Source: Natronorubrum bangense (GTDB lineage: Archaea; Halobacteriota; Halobacteria; Halobacteriales; Natrialbaceae). From it: DNA of 64,000 nucleotides. How positions within the stretch are numbered: the first letter of the stretch is position 1; each line of letters starts with the position of its first letter. Shown here one piece after another: positions 26,910-35,787 of the stretch. The notes below the pieces were generated by a model. The model made no database searches, was not told the origin of the DNA, and saw nothing but the letters and a program-made list of their open reading frames with translations. The translations under genes were made by a program, and so were the position numbers. The stretch is from positions 62,001 through 126,000 of the forward strand of contig NZ_CP031306.1 in assembly GCF_004799645.1 (NCBI RefSeq). The letters are read 5' to 3'.

Positions 26910-27695
26910 TCAGTCGCTCGCGGTCGCACGGCTCCCGTCCCATGCGAGTCGTCTCTCGACGGCGAGTTTCTCGAGATGGGCAACGACGGTCGCTCGCGCG
27001 AGGTCACGAACGCCAGTGAGGTCTTTCTCGTAGGCGGTTTCGAGGATCTCGTCGAGCGTTGTCGAACCGGTTTCGACCGCCTCGAGGATGCGCTGTTCCC
27101 GCCGTCGTCGGTGGGCGAGCAGTCGCTCTGTGGTGTCTCTGGGCGCCTCGATCGCGGGGCCGTGACCGGGCCACAGCGTCGGTGGGTCGATCGCCCGGAG
27201 ACGACGCAGGCTCGTCACATACGCCCGCATGTCGCCCTCGGGCGCGCCGACGACGACGCTCCCCTCGCGGACGGCACAGTCGCCACACAGAATCGGACCG
27301 CCACGCCCAACCTCCAGCGACATGTGATCGGGGGCGTGGCCAGGCGTCTCGAGCAGTCGGACGTGGTCGTCACCGAGTGGAATCGTCGCCCGCGGCATGA
27401 ACGTTCGGTCTGGATCACAGCCGACCACGTCCCGGAAGCGGTCAGTGCGGCCGGTTCGAGCCCAGACAGTCGCGTTCGTTTCCTCGGCGTAGGCGGCGAC
27501 AGCACCCACGTGGTCTGGATGGGTGTGGGTGACGAGAATATGCTCGACGGTGTGGGCTCGAACCAGTCGGTCGAGGTCGTCGGTTCGTGCCGCCGGATCG
27601 ACCAGCATTGCCGGCTCCGAGCCAAGCAGATAGGCGTTGGTTGTCCCAGTTGGCGCACGCGTCGTGACCGGGACCGAACACCGGGTGACATTCAT
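26910..27695 (-). CDS. MBL-fold metallohydrolase with C-terminal winged helix
   Basis: A 261-residue protein from the ATG at 27695. The metal motif THTHPDHVG (HxHxDH, about 57-64) is followed by ETPGHAPDHMSLEV, LCGDCAV and WPGHGPAI. The tail of about 60 residues (RREQRILEAVETGSTTLDEI, then LARATVVAHLEKLAVERRLAW) is a winged helix. This is the LACTB2-like group of hydrolases or nucleases. The ATG at 27722 is upstream in frame and gives only MCPPVDCRA, so it is not used. It is probably co-transcribed with the cysteine-cluster gene 30 bp downstream. Confidence 0.88.
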   Translation of the reverse strand: MNVTRCSVPVTTRAPTGTTNAYLLGSEPAMLVDPAARTDDLDRLVRAHTVEHILVTHTHPDHVGAVAAYAEETNATVWARTGRTDRFRDVVGCDPDRTFMPRATIPLGDDHVRLLETPGHAPDHMSLEVGRGGPILCGDCAVREGSVVVGAPEGDMRAYVTSLRRLRAIDPPTLWPGHGPAIEAPRDTTERLLAHRRRREQRILEAVETGSTTLDEILETAYEKDLTGVRDLARATVVAHLEKLAVERRLAWDGSRATASD

Positions 27696-27808
27696 AGCTC
27701 GACAGTCGACAGGTGGGCACAAATCACTGACGAGAACGGCTGTCCTGGCAGGTCCGACGGTGTCACGTTTCTCCCAACCCCGTCGGCGTAAGCCGGGGGT
27801 CGACAGAC

Positions 27809-28090
27809 TCAGTAGTTGAGGTAGTAGACCTGTTTGCGCGCGTCGCGGAAGCTGTATCGGGAGCCGATCAGGCCGACGTCCTCGAGACGGTTGAGAGCGT
27901 AGCGAACAGTTCGATCCGGCAGCAGCGATTCCTCGGCGAGTTGACCCTGAGAGAGCGGCGAATCGGTTTCCAGGACCTTCGCAACGAGTTTCGCACTCGG
28001 TGGTAACTCACGCAAGCGGTCACGGTATTCGTCCTCTGAAAGCGGTTCCTCACCAGCAACACCGCGGTCCTCAGCTGTCGTCGTACTCAT
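27809..28090 (-). CDS. Small winged-helix transcription regulator
   Basis: A 93-residue protein; after an acidic start it is almost only a winged helix (SAKLVAKVLETDSPLSQGQL, AEESLLPDRTVRYALNRLED, VGLIGSRYSFRDARKQVYYL). The recognition helix is LPDRTVRYALNRLE. It fits the MarR/TrmB-like single-domain regulators common in haloarchaea. It could regulate itself or a neighbour, but no site is visible. Confidence 0.8.
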   Translation of the reverse strand: MSTTTAEDRGVAGEEPLSEDEYRDRLRELPPSAKLVAKVLETDSPLSQGQLAEESLLPDRTVRYALNRLEDVGLIGSRYSFRDARKQVYYLNY

Positions 28091-28432
28091 ACCTACGTCA
28101 CCGGAATCGCCAATGGTAAAGCTTCCCTATATGTGGATACGAACAGTCCAGTTTGTATAAGGTCTACCCATAGAGTATTAATACCGATTGTCGAATTGCG
28201 GCTCCCTCTTTGGGTTCGAGTTATATATGGCACGTTCGAAACGACCATCCCAGACCGGTCGACTGTCAACAATCTCGTCGCGAGACCGGTTTGTCGGACC
28301 GAACCGACTCCTCCCTCAGCGATAGATATGTTAGTCTGTTGGGAGATCGTCCGTTGGTGGGACGATCTGTCTCCGGCTCGCCGATAGACTCCAGTATCGT
28401 TTTATCCTCCCGCTCCTGTAGTTTCGCCCAGT
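28091..28432. other. 342-bp gap, promoters only
   Basis: Divergent intergenic space. It is AT-rich near 28110-28235, with TATA-like words (CTATATG at 28127-28133, AGTATTAATACC at 28172-28183, TTATATATGG at 28221-28230). An imperfect inverted pair, GACGATCTGTC and GGGAGATCGTCC, lies near 28341-28372. I find no tRNA, small ORF or repeat in it. Confidence 0.5.
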
Positions 28433-29140
28433 GTGAAAGGACAGGAGTGGTACCAAGCCGACGACGTCGCCGAGGAATACGACGATAAGCGGTTCTCCCG
28501 CGGTGGCCAGCTGATCGACCGCCGGGAGAAAAAGGCTGTCCTCGAGGCTATCATGCCTATCGAGGGGCAGAACATCCTCGAGATCGCCTGTGGTACCGGG
28601 CGATTTACGGTGATGCTCGCCGAGCACGGCGCCGACGTCGTAGGACTCGATATTTCGGCGGCGATGTTACAACAGGGACGTACAAAAGCGCAGAACAAAA
28701 CACTCGAGGGAACGCTTGAGTTCCTTCGTGGTGATGCGGGACGACTGCCGTTCCCGGACGATCACTTCGATACCGTCATCGCGATGCGGTTTTTCCACCT
28801 TGCGGACGATCCCGAAGCGTTCCTCGAGGAGATGCGCCGGGTCTCTCGAGACCAGATCGTCTTCGACACGTTCAATCGGTTCAGCGCCCGCAGTATCTAC
28901 AACTGGGCACTGCCGATGGGGTCGAGACTCTACTCGAAGAGCGAAGTGAGCGTCTTGCTTGCCAAGACGAACCTGACGTTGATCGACGTCGAGGACGATT
29001 TCATCGCGCCGTACGGACTTTACCGCGCGATCCCGAACAAACTCGCCTCGCCGATCCGAACGCTCGATAAGACGATCGGCAAGCTTCCAGTCAGCGACCA
29101 TCTCGCGTCAGTGTCCTACTGGAACACGCGAGTCCGCTGA
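28433..29140 (+). CDS. Class I SAM-dependent methyltransferase
   Basis: A 235-residue protein from a GTG start. The SAM site ILEIACGTGRFTVMLAEHGADVVGLDIS (about 45-72) and motif II/III region GDAGRLPFPDDHFDTVIAMR are classic UbiE/type-11 signatures. The C-terminus (VEDDFIAPYGLYRAIPNKLAS) would form the substrate lid. The substrate is unknown; relatives act on quinones, lipids or small metabolites. A GC-rich hairpin follows at 29171-29205. Confidence 0.85.
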   Translation: MKGQEWYQADDVAEEYDDKRFSRGGQLIDRREKKAVLEAIMPIEGQNILEIACGTGRFTVMLAEHGADVVGLDISAAMLQQGRTKAQNKTLEGTLEFLRGDAGRLPFPDDHFDTVIAMRFFHLADDPEAFLEEMRRVSRDQIVFDTFNRFSARSIYNWALPMGSRLYSKSEVSVLLAKTNLTLIDVEDDFIAPYGLYRAIPNKLASPIRTLDKTIGKLPVSDHLASVSYWNTRVR

Positions 29141-29170
29141 CAGCAGACAGCCCGCTGCCATCTCCTGAAC

Positions 29171-29205
29171 GGGGGTGCGCGTGTCGCTGTCATCGCGGCA
29201 CCCCG
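29171..29205 (+). terminator. GC-rich inverted repeat, possible hairpin
   Basis: The left arm GGGGGTGCGCG and the right arm CGCGGCACCCC can pair with one bulge across a 13-nt loop. It lies 31 bp after the methyltransferase stop. Termination is inferred from place only. Confidence 0.3.
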
Positions 29206-29287
29206 GCTACTGGTGTCGACTCCGAGACGTTCGTCTCTCGGTGACGAATCCCCGTAATTTTACTATCGATGGATTCTACCAGAGAGT

Positions 29288-30187
29288 ATGGAGCTCTCGG
29301 TAGTCGTCTCGACGCTCAACGACCGAGAGCAGTTACTCTCGTCTCTCGACGCGCTCGCGGAGCGAACGCCACCGTCGACAGAACTCATCGTCGTCAACGG
29401 CCCGTCTTCGGACGGCACGACCGGCGTCGTCCGTGAACGCACCGACGTCGATGTGCTCGTTGAAATCTCCGAACGGAACCCGAGCGTCTCGCGAAACGCT
29501 GGTCTCCGGGCTGCCGAGGGCGATGTGATCGCCTTCCTCGGTGGCGAGTGTGCGATCGAACACAGCTGGTACGACGCCATCGAACGCTCGATCGCAACCG
29601 GCACCGACGTCGTCACTGGCCCCGTGACTGGTAAACAGCGGGACCACGATCCTCGGACGCCGCGGACCGTCGCCGGCCGTCGCGTGGTTCATTTCGACGG
29701 CGACAACGTCGCGTTCGACCGGACCGTCCTCGAGGCCTTAGATGGGTTCGACGAGTATCTCGAAGACGGCGGCGAACGGGACTGTGCCCACCGTGTGGCC
29801 GGGCTCGGCTTCGATACTGACTGGGACGCAGAGATGGCTGCTCGACGCGAAGTCGGCACTGATGGTGGCCAGACGGATCGCAACTGGGGGACAGCGTATC
29901 GATCACTGTCCTATCGACTCGCGAAAAACTACGGCCCTCGACCGACCGTCCTCGGGCGGACGATCGGCAGCGCCCTTCGTGACGGGTCGGCGGGAGTTCG
30001 CGGTGTTCTCACCGGGGAGGAGACGCCGACGGGCTGGGTGTCGGACGGGACCGATGTCGTCTCGAACGCCGCACGTGGACTGCGAGATGGGCTCTCCGCT
30101 CGCTACACCGATCGCTCGAGTCAACGAAATCCGAACGGGCTGTCGGTCCGACACGATCGAGCGGTCCACGTCTACGATCGTCGGTAA
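29288..30187 (+). CDS. Glycosyltransferase family 2
   Basis: A 299-residue GT-A protein. It begins MELSVVVSTLNDREQLLSSL with ELIVVNGPSSDGTTGVV, SVSRNAGLRAAEGDVIAFL and a donor/metal region where the usual DxD is GGECAI. The acceptor part includes NVAFDRTVLEALDGFDEYLEDGGERDCAHRVAG. It would add a sugar to a lipid carrier or protein glycan at the inner membrane face; no membrane helix is present. Surroundings do not show a glycan cluster. Confidence 0.85.
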   Translation: MELSVVVSTLNDREQLLSSLDALAERTPPSTELIVVNGPSSDGTTGVVRERTDVDVLVEISERNPSVSRNAGLRAAEGDVIAFLGGECAIEHSWYDAIERSIATGTDVVTGPVTGKQRDHDPRTPRTVAGRRVVHFDGDNVAFDRTVLEALDGFDEYLEDGGERDCAHRVAGLGFDTDWDAEMAARREVGTDGGQTDRNWGTAYRSLSYRLAKNYGPRPTVLGRTIGSALRDGSAGVRGVLTGEETPTGWVSDGTDVVSNAARGLRDGLSARYTDRSSQRNPNGLSVRHDRAVHVYDRR

Positions 30188-30244
30188 CGGGCGTTGCAAA
30201 CCAGTCCGACGACAACTCGAGTCTCCGTGTTTCGACCTTTCACG

Positions 30245-31024
30245 CTATCCTTCGAGGACTTCGTACGAAACGTCGGCATCGCGGAGCGTATCGGTGACGC
30301 GGCCGACCTCGTTGGTCGTCGCAACTGCGGTCACATCCAGCCCTCGTTTGGCACCCTCGGCAGCAACCTCACCGGCGGCGAGTGTTACGGTTGGCTCAGC
30401 CCCATCCTGTCGACAGGCGACGACGGCTTCGACACCCGCCGCGACGACCAGATCGGCATCGGCACACTGTTCGGCGACGAGCTCTGAGTCGGCTGCTCGA
30501 CTGCCACCAGTCCGAACGGCAGGTATCTGAAGGACGGTAACGGAGCCGGGCTCGAGATCCATGACGCCCTCGAAGCTCGTGACGCCGACGTCGGTCCCAG
30601 CCTCGGCGTCGGTCGTTGCAACACCAGTCGCTGGCCCCTCACTACCGGGACTTGCGTGGAGTAAGCCGTTTTTCACCGAGAGCGTGACGGTGTCGCCTTC
30701 TTCGATGTCGTCGGTTGCGATGTAGGCGGCCTCGCTCATCGCACCCAGAATGTCTCCGGTGATGTGGTCGGCAAACCGGCGGACGTCGTCGGCGGTCCGG
30801 AAGAGCCAGTCGACGCCTTCGTTCGTGACGCGATACCGCGAGCGGCCTTCTTTCTCGACGAGGCCGTCATCGACGAGTTCGCGGATGTACTCGCTGACGG
30901 CCTGACTCGTTACGCCGACTTCCTCGGCGATCTCTCCCTGACTGACGGCGGGCTGGCGCTCGGCGATCTGGACGAGAATCCGAAATCGCGTCGCGGTCCG
31001 CTTGTTATCGAGGACGTCGACCAT
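30245..31024 (-). CDS. Winged-helix regulator with ligand-sensing domain (DUF7839-like)
   Basis: A 259-residue protein from the ATG at 31024 (MVDVLDNKRTATRFRILVQI). The N-terminal winged helix (AVSQGEIAEEVGVTSQAVSEYIRELVDDGLVEKEG) is followed by a region rich in beta-strands (GDTVTLSVKNGLLHA ... VTVLQIPAVRTGG) and a C-terminal stretch shared by haloarchaeal relatives, recalled as DUF7839. It may sense a ligand. Archaeosortase A starts 176 bp away in the divergent direction, so it could act there; no site was proven. Confidence 0.78.
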   Translation of the reverse strand: MVDVLDNKRTATRFRILVQIAERQPAVSQGEIAEEVGVTSQAVSEYIRELVDDGLVEKEGRSRYRVTNEGVDWLFRTADDVRRFADHITGDILGAMSEAAYIATDDIEEGDTVTLSVKNGLLHASPGSEGPATGVATTDAEAGTDVGVTSFEGVMDLEPGSVTVLQIPAVRTGGSRAADSELVAEQCADADLVVAAGVEAVVACRQDGAEPTVTLAAGEVAAEGAKRGLDVTAVATTNEVGRVTDTLRDADVSYEVLEG

Positions 31025-31200
31025 ACGTCTACTCTTTCCCGACCGAGGCAAAAAGGTACGCGGTCGGCGACAGCTGTTCCGGCTTTTCGACGCGTCTGTG
31101 GTGGCTCGGCGGTGCCAGCGCACTCTCGAGTGCGGGAATCGCCGGCTGGAACGCAAGGCGTCAAGTTGATAGCGAACGCGTCCTTCAGTCTTTCACGAAT

Positions 31201-32217
31201 ATGCCGTCCCTACCTGCTGGGACCGACACGGTGTCGGTCGTCGGCCTCGAGCGTGCAGGCACGACCGCACTGACGCCGGCGATTTTTAGTTCCATTCAAC
31301 TAACAGACGTGTTAGCATGGGTCTCTATCGCTGCGTTTTTCGTGGCGTTAGTTCTCCGCTGGCAGGGGGCTTTCGAGCCGGCACGGTATCTCGCGACAGG
31401 TGCCTGGATCACTTTCGGTGGGTTCTGGCTGACGATGGTGCCATACTACTACTACGAGATGCAGAGCCCGTTGCAGACGGTGCTGGCGCTCGTTGCGCTG
31501 CCGCTGTGTGCGTACGCCGGCTATCTCCTCTGGGGCGGGCGTGACTCGCTGTTTCTCCTCACGAAAGCGATCGCGTTTATGGGGCTGATCTACTTGCCAG
31601 CCGAAACGATCCCGGTCTTCCGAGCGTGGCTGATCGAAACCACGGCAGTCCAGACCCACTATGGGATGGAACTGCTCGGTCACAGTCCGGGCATCAATGA
31701 GGGGGCAAACGGCTACGAGAGTCGGTTCGACTTCGACCCCGACGAGACCGTCACTGGACGAACGACCTACATCATCCTTGCTTGTACTGGTATCGGGAGC
31801 ATGGCCATCTTCGGTGGCCTGATCGCTGCCGTGAAAGCGCCGCTCAGACGGAAGGCGACTGCCTTCGCCGCCGCAATCGGCATCATCTGGCTGCTCAACC
31901 TCTTCCGGAACGTCTTCATCGGCCTGGCCTCCCCGTGGGGCTGGTTCCAACAGGAGTGGCTCGTCTCCATTATGACTACTTACATGGGTGCCGAAGAGAG
32001 TCGTGTCTCCTTTCTCGTCGCCCACAACTACATCGCTCAGTCGCTATCGATCGTCGCACTGGTCGGGATCACCTACCTCGTCGTCAAGATCCTTCCCGAA
32101 GTGCTCGAGCCGCTCGAGGAGGTCCTCTTTATTCTCACTGGCAACGAATACGACCTCTTCGACGCTCTCGGCAAGGATCGCGTGCGCGCTGACGGTGGTT
32201 CCGGTCACGACAACTAA
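31201..32217 (+). CDS. artA: Archaeosortase A
   Basis: A 338-residue membrane enzyme with about eight helices. It cuts PGF-CTERM proteins such as the S-layer glycoprotein and joins them to a lipid. The catalytic cysteine lies in TTYIILACTGIGS (Cys195) and the essential arginine in NLFRNVFIG (Arg236), spaced 41 apart. A third conserved basic residue could be Arg268 (AEESRVSF) or His275 (VAHNY). The PGF-CTERM targets are not in this window. The metallophosphoesterase starts only 2 bp after its stop, suggesting co-transcription. Confidence 0.92.
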   Translation: MPSLPAGTDTVSVVGLERAGTTALTPAIFSSIQLTDVLAWVSIAAFFVALVLRWQGAFEPARYLATGAWITFGGFWLTMVPYYYYEMQSPLQTVLALVALPLCAYAGYLLWGGRDSLFLLTKAIAFMGLIYLPAETIPVFRAWLIETTAVQTHYGMELLGHSPGINEGANGYESRFDFDPDETVTGRTTYIILACTGIGSMAIFGGLIAAVKAPLRRKATAFAAAIGIIWLLNLFRNVFIGLASPWGWFQQEWLVSIMTTYMGAEESRVSFLVAHNYIAQSLSIVALVGITYLVVKILPEVLEPLEEVLFILTGNEYDLFDALGKDRVRADGGSGHDN

Positions 32218-32219
32218 CT

Positions 32220-32930
32220 GTGCCTCCTCGCGTCGACCTCCCGTTTTCGCCGATCGAACGCGCACTCTTCGTGCCTGCAGCCGACACGCTCGTCATTGCC
32301 GACGTCCACCTCGGCCGCGGGGCTGCCTCGAGCGTTGACGCACCGATCGACGACGCCAAAGCGATTCGCGATCGACTCGAGTCCCTGCTCACCCGAACCG
32401 ACCCGGAGACGGTCGTCGTCGCCGGCGACGTGCTACACGCCTTCGATGGCGTGCCATGCGGTGTCGAACGCGATCTGGCGGCGCTCGAGGACACAGTCGA
32501 CGCGGCCGATGCCTCGCTTGTCGTCACACCAGGGAACCACGACACGATGCTCGAGACGGTGTTCGATGGGACCATGGTCGGCGAGTACCGGCTCGCGGAT
32601 GACGAGACGGTGGTCTGTCATGGCCACGAACGACCCAAGACGGACGCGACGCGGTACGTCATCGGCCACGACCATCCCGCACTGTCCGTCGACGGACGCA
32701 AACGGCCCTGCTTTCTCTACGGGCCGACCGTCTACGAGGGAGCGGACGTGATCGTCTGCCCAGCGTTCACGACGCTTGCTGGGGGCGCGACGGTCAACGA
32801 AATGCGTGCTCGAGCGTTCCAGTCACCGCTGGTCACCGACGCAGATGCGTTTCACCCGGGCGTCTGGGATGACTCGAGCGAGGAACTGCTGTGGTTTCCG
32901 CCGCTGGGAGCGTGTCGGCGGCTGCTGTAG
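32220..32930 (+). CDS. Metallophosphoesterase
   Basis: A 236-residue protein from a GTG two bases after the artA stop. Motifs: IADVHLGRG (DxH), VVVAGDVLHAF (GD), VTPGNHDT (GNHD), CHGHERP and VIGHDHPAL (GHxH), so the two-metal site is complete. It matches the archaeal YfcE-type / SbcD-like phosphoesterase group. Such genes often sit beside DNA-repair or helicase genes; here it is paired with artA, and no link is obvious. Confidence 0.88.
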   Translation: MPPRVDLPFSPIERALFVPAADTLVIADVHLGRGAASSVDAPIDDAKAIRDRLESLLTRTDPETVVVAGDVLHAFDGVPCGVERDLAALEDTVDAADASLVVTPGNHDTMLETVFDGTMVGEYRLADDETVVCHGHERPKTDATRYVIGHDHPALSVDGRKRPCFLYGPTVYEGADVIVCPAFTTLAGGATVNEMRARAFQSPLVTDADAFHPGVWDDSSEELLWFPPLGACRRLL

Positions 32931-32964
32931 TGGCCGTACTGGCAGCGACACCGGAACGAGCGTC

Positions 32965-33444
32965 CTACTCTCCATCCCAGTAATCGACGTCGTCGTCGAT
33001 GGGATAATAGCCGTGGAGTGACCGTTCATCTCGGCCGCCAGGCGGTGTGCCGACGAACACACCCAGTTTCTCCGAATCGGGGTACACTGTCACGTCCGGC
33101 TCGTTCATCGTCGAGACCATGAGATATCGAAGCGGCGTTTCCGAGTCGTTGATCACCTTGTGGCCACCCGTTTCGTTGGCTGGAAAAGAGACGTAGTCGC
33201 CCTCGGTGAGTGGATAGGTTTCATCAGCCAGCCGAAGCGTTCCCGTGCCCGCGAGCACGTACATCGCCTCTTGGTTTGCGGTGTGGTAATGGTATGGCCA
33301 CGATTCGTGTTCAGCCGGGAGTTCATAGAGGCTACAGCCCAGTTGGTCACCGTCTGTCTGCTCACTCAACTGCTTTCGCCGAACGTGCATCGCACCGTGT
33401 TCGAGCGCTGTCCACTCGAGTTCGTCCTTGTTCACAGGGCACAT
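32965..33444 (-). CDS. Cupin domain protein
   Basis: About 159 residues from the ATG at 33444 (MCPVNKDELEWTALEHGAMH). The single cupin barrel holds WPYHYHTANQEAMYVLAGTGTLRL (two His and a Glu as metal ligands) and GDYVSFPANETGGHKVIN. The frame is open to 33471, but a TATA-like TTTATT at 33477-33482 is only 6 nt from that codon, so transcription would start near 33452, just before 33444. The substrate is unknown; such proteins are often isomerases or oxygenases. Confidence 0.75.
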   Translation of the reverse strand: MCPVNKDELEWTALEHGAMHVRRKQLSEQTDGDQLGCSLYELPAEHESWPYHYHTANQEAMYVLAGTGTLRLADETYPLTEGDYVSFPANETGGHKVINDSETPLRYLMVSTMNEPDVTVYPDSEKLGVFVGTPPGGRDERSLHGYYPIDDDVDYWDGE

Positions 33445-33476
33445 GAGGTAGGCTACCAGGCCAGCGATCATAGTCG

Positions 33477-33482
33477 TTTATT
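33477..33482 (-). promoter_or_regulatory. TATA-like box deciding the cupin start
   Basis: On the minus strand AATAAA lies about 35 nt before the ATG at 33444 and 6-11 nt before the ATG at 33471, so only the inner start can be on the expected transcript. Confidence 0.45.
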
Positions 33483-33594
33483 CGGATTCGCCGTCGATCA
33501 CACGGCGTTGCGTCCGGAGCGAGGGCCCACTGATACGCGAATTCGTGCGGCTCTCGAGACGACCGGTCGACCGGCGCCGGATCAACACAGGACG

Positions 33595-34887
33595 CTACAG
33601 CGAGTAATCCTCGAGCACTGCCTGCGCTGCGTCCTGGCCGCTTCGCATCGCACCCTGAATCGACGACCAGCGGGTGTAGTCGCCGGCGAGATAGACGGTT
33701 CCCGGTGGATCTCGCGTGTCGGGGAGTCCGTTATGAACCCCCGGTGGCTGGTCGAACTGAGCGAACTCGATCCGGTCGGTCCGAAGCGTCTCGAGCGCGT
33801 CGAACCGCTGGTCGGGATACCACGTCTCGAGCGCCAGCTGCGTCCGTTCGGCCAGCTCCGACTCGCTGTGGTCGGGCTCGCCGAGATAGGTCGCGCTGAT
33901 CAGCGTCGTGCCATCAGGAGCGTGCTCCGGGGCGACCGCGCTGTGGGGGACGATGTGGTTCGGCGCGTCGTCATCGACTGCGTTGAGCAGCAGTCGTTTC
34001 CCAGTCTCGAGGTCCGCTTCCGCTGGCAACGCGTAGTACTGGGTCACGCAGGCCCGCGCGTCGGTTGGTATCGACTCGAGGCCGGTAAGCTCACGAGCGG
34101 CCGGCGGATCGGTCGCGACGACGACCGCGTCGGCCTCGACTGTCTCCCCATCGGCTGTCGTCACTGTCGCGGACTGGTCCGCACTCGAGACGGCTTCGAC
34201 CTCGACTCCGGTCTCGAGCCGCCCGCCGGCGTCTCGGACGTGACCTGCAAGCTGGGCTGGAATCGCACCCATCCCCGCGGCCGGGACTGCAGCCCCGCCG
34301 TCGGCGAGGGTGGCGAACGTGTACTCGAAGACGCGACTCGAGGTCGACAGCGACCGATCGAGGGTGATCCCGCCGTAGAACGGTGCGAAAAAGCGCTCGA
34401 TAAAGCGGTCGGAGAAGCCGCGTTTGCGAAGATAGCGTTCGATCGACTCGTCTGCCTCATGTTTGCCGTCGAAAAACTGGTCCGGATCGACTCGGCGGAG
34501 TTCCAACCAGAGCCGGGCGACGCGGAGTCGATCGCCCATTGTTACGTCGTCGTTCGTCAGCGTCGCGGGGAGTGTACTCGGCTTCTGGCGTGGATCTGCG
34601 AGCACTGTCCGGTGGTCAGTGCCGATGATGGTCGCCCCCGACGTGAACCGACGTAGCTCCAGGGCTTCGAGGTCCAGCTCACGCTGAACGGCCGGATACG
34701 TCGGAAACAGAACCTGGAATCCGCGATCGAACCGATACCCGTTCTGGTCGTGTGTTCGAACACGACCGCCGACGGTGTCACGACGTTCGAGCAACGCTAC
34801 ATCAACACCGTGGTCGGCAAGCCGGCGTGTCGCAACCAGCCCGGCGAGCCCACCACCGACAACGACGACCTGTGGAGTCGACTGCAT
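33595..34887 (-). CDS. FAD-dependent amine-oxidase-like protein (protoporphyrinogen oxidase / desaturase family)
   Basis: A 430-residue flavoprotein from the ATG at 34887. The FAD site [36 protein letters not shown] (about 7-42) is typical. Later parts read [51 protein letters not shown] and the closing [24 protein letters not shown]. It fits the phytoene-desaturase/HemY-like superfamily used for isoprenoid and porphyrin oxidations. The open frame to 34914 adds only MCVPVYRSS and is not used. Confidence 0.85.
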   Translation of the reverse strand: MQSTPQVVVVGGGLAGLVATRRLADHGVDVALLERRDTVGGRVRTHDQNGYRFDRGFQVLFPTYPAVQRELDLEALELRRFTSGATIIGTDHRTVLADPRQKPSTLPATLTNDDVTMGDRLRVARLWLELRRVDPDQFFDGKHEADESIERYLRKRGFSDRFIERFFAPFYGGITLDRSLSTSSRVFEYTFATLADGGAAVPAAGMGAIPAQLAGHVRDAGGRLETGVEVEAVSSADQSATVTTADGETVEADAVVVATDPPAARELTGLESIPTDARACVTQYYALPAEADLETGKRLLLNAVDDDAPNHIVPHSAVAPEHAPDGTTLISATYLGEPDHSESELAERTQLALETWYPDQRFDALETLRTDRIEFAQFDQPPGVHNGLPDTRDPPGTVYLAGDYTRWSSIQGAMRSGQDAAQAVLEDYSL

Positions 34888-34986
34888 GCTCGAACGATAG
34901 ACAGGAACGCACAAAGGCGTAGGGCCAAACGGTGGCTGGCGGTTTCCGACTCAGGTGCCAACCTCGAGCCACCGAACGATGGGCTG

Positions 34987-35121
34987 TCAGAGACCCGCGA
35001 GCAGTCTGAGTGCGACCCCGAGAAGAATCACGAGAATCCCAAGGATCGTCGCAACTGGTGGGATTGGAATGAACAGCAGTACGATACCGGCAAGGATCAC
35101 AATTGTCGAGACTCTGACCAT
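34987..35121 (-). CDS. Tiny membrane protein, 44 residues
   Basis: The product starts MVRVSTIVILAGIVLLFIPI and continues with a second hydrophobic run ending LLGVALRLLAGL, so one hairpin of two short membrane helices with a Pro-rich turn (PIPP). Too short for most gene finders, but the composition is that of a genuine haloarchaeal mini membrane protein. Its role is unknown. It lies upstream of the amine-oxidase-like gene on the same strand. Confidence 0.6.
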   Translation of the reverse strand: MVRVSTIVILAGIVLLFIPIPPVATILGILVILLGVALRLLAGL

Positions 35122-35253
35122 ACAACAGTGTCGTGATGACGATAGGTAGCGTTGTGGCCGGCATTGACAGCGTCACAAAAACCCAACTCGAGACACGTCC
35201 GACTGGTTGCCGTGGCCGGTACGGCTTTAACGATCGCAGCGGCGGTACGTCGT

Positions 35254-35709
35254 ATGGGTGCCACTGACAACACCGGACAGCCCGAGTTCCAACCCGTCTT
35301 CGAAAACCGTGTTCGATTCGCCGAAACCGACCAGCAAGGGATCGTCTTCTATGGCGAGTACTTTACGTTTCAGGACGAGGCGATCTCGCAGCTCTTTCGG
35401 GAGATCGATTACGGCTACGATCGGATGCACGAGAACGGCTGGCAGGTCCACGTCGCAAACACGGAACTGAACTACCGCAATGCGGCCGAGTTCGGCGACG
35501 TTATCATCAACGAAGTTCGCGTCGTCGATATCGGCACCGCGAGTTTCACCTCGGAGTATCGGGCAGTGCGCGCAGCGGATGGTGAGTGTCTCGCCGACGG
35601 CACCGTCACCCATGTTGCCGTCGACCGCGAGACCGAAACCCCGACGCCTATCCCCGAGACGTTCCGCGAGGGTGTGGCCGCGTTTCAGGGCGGACTCTCG
35701 AGTGAGTGA
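35254..35709 (+). CDS. Hotdog-fold acyl-CoA thioesterase (4-hydroxybenzoyl-CoA type)
   Basis: A 151-residue protein from the ATG at 35254. RVRFAETDQQGIVFYGEYFTFQDEA is the 4HBT active-site motif, with the catalytic Asp in ETDQQGIVFYGEY. The rest (VHVANTELNYRNAAEFGDVI, VTHVAVDRETETPTPIPE) follows the family order. It hydrolyses acyl- or aryl-CoA; substrate unknown. The frame extends upstream to 35152, but this region is not family-like. It is convergent with gatB. Confidence 0.88.
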   Translation: MGATDNTGQPEFQPVFENRVRFAETDQQGIVFYGEYFTFQDEAISQLFREIDYGYDRMHENGWQVHVANTELNYRNAAEFGDVIINEVRVVDIGTASFTSEYRAVRAADGECLADGTVTHVAVDRETETPTPIPETFREGVAAFQGGLSSE

Positions 35710-35787
35710 TAGCCGGAGACCGGCTCGCCGTCGTAGCCGGTCGGCCAGCTCAAAAAACGGTGAGAGACCCGCTGTGCGGCGACTCGG

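Noticed and set aside
28200..28235. GGGTTCGAG resembling a tRNA T-loop
   Set aside because: No acceptor stem, anticodon arm or CCA-side partner can be folded around it; it is followed by a TATA-like run.
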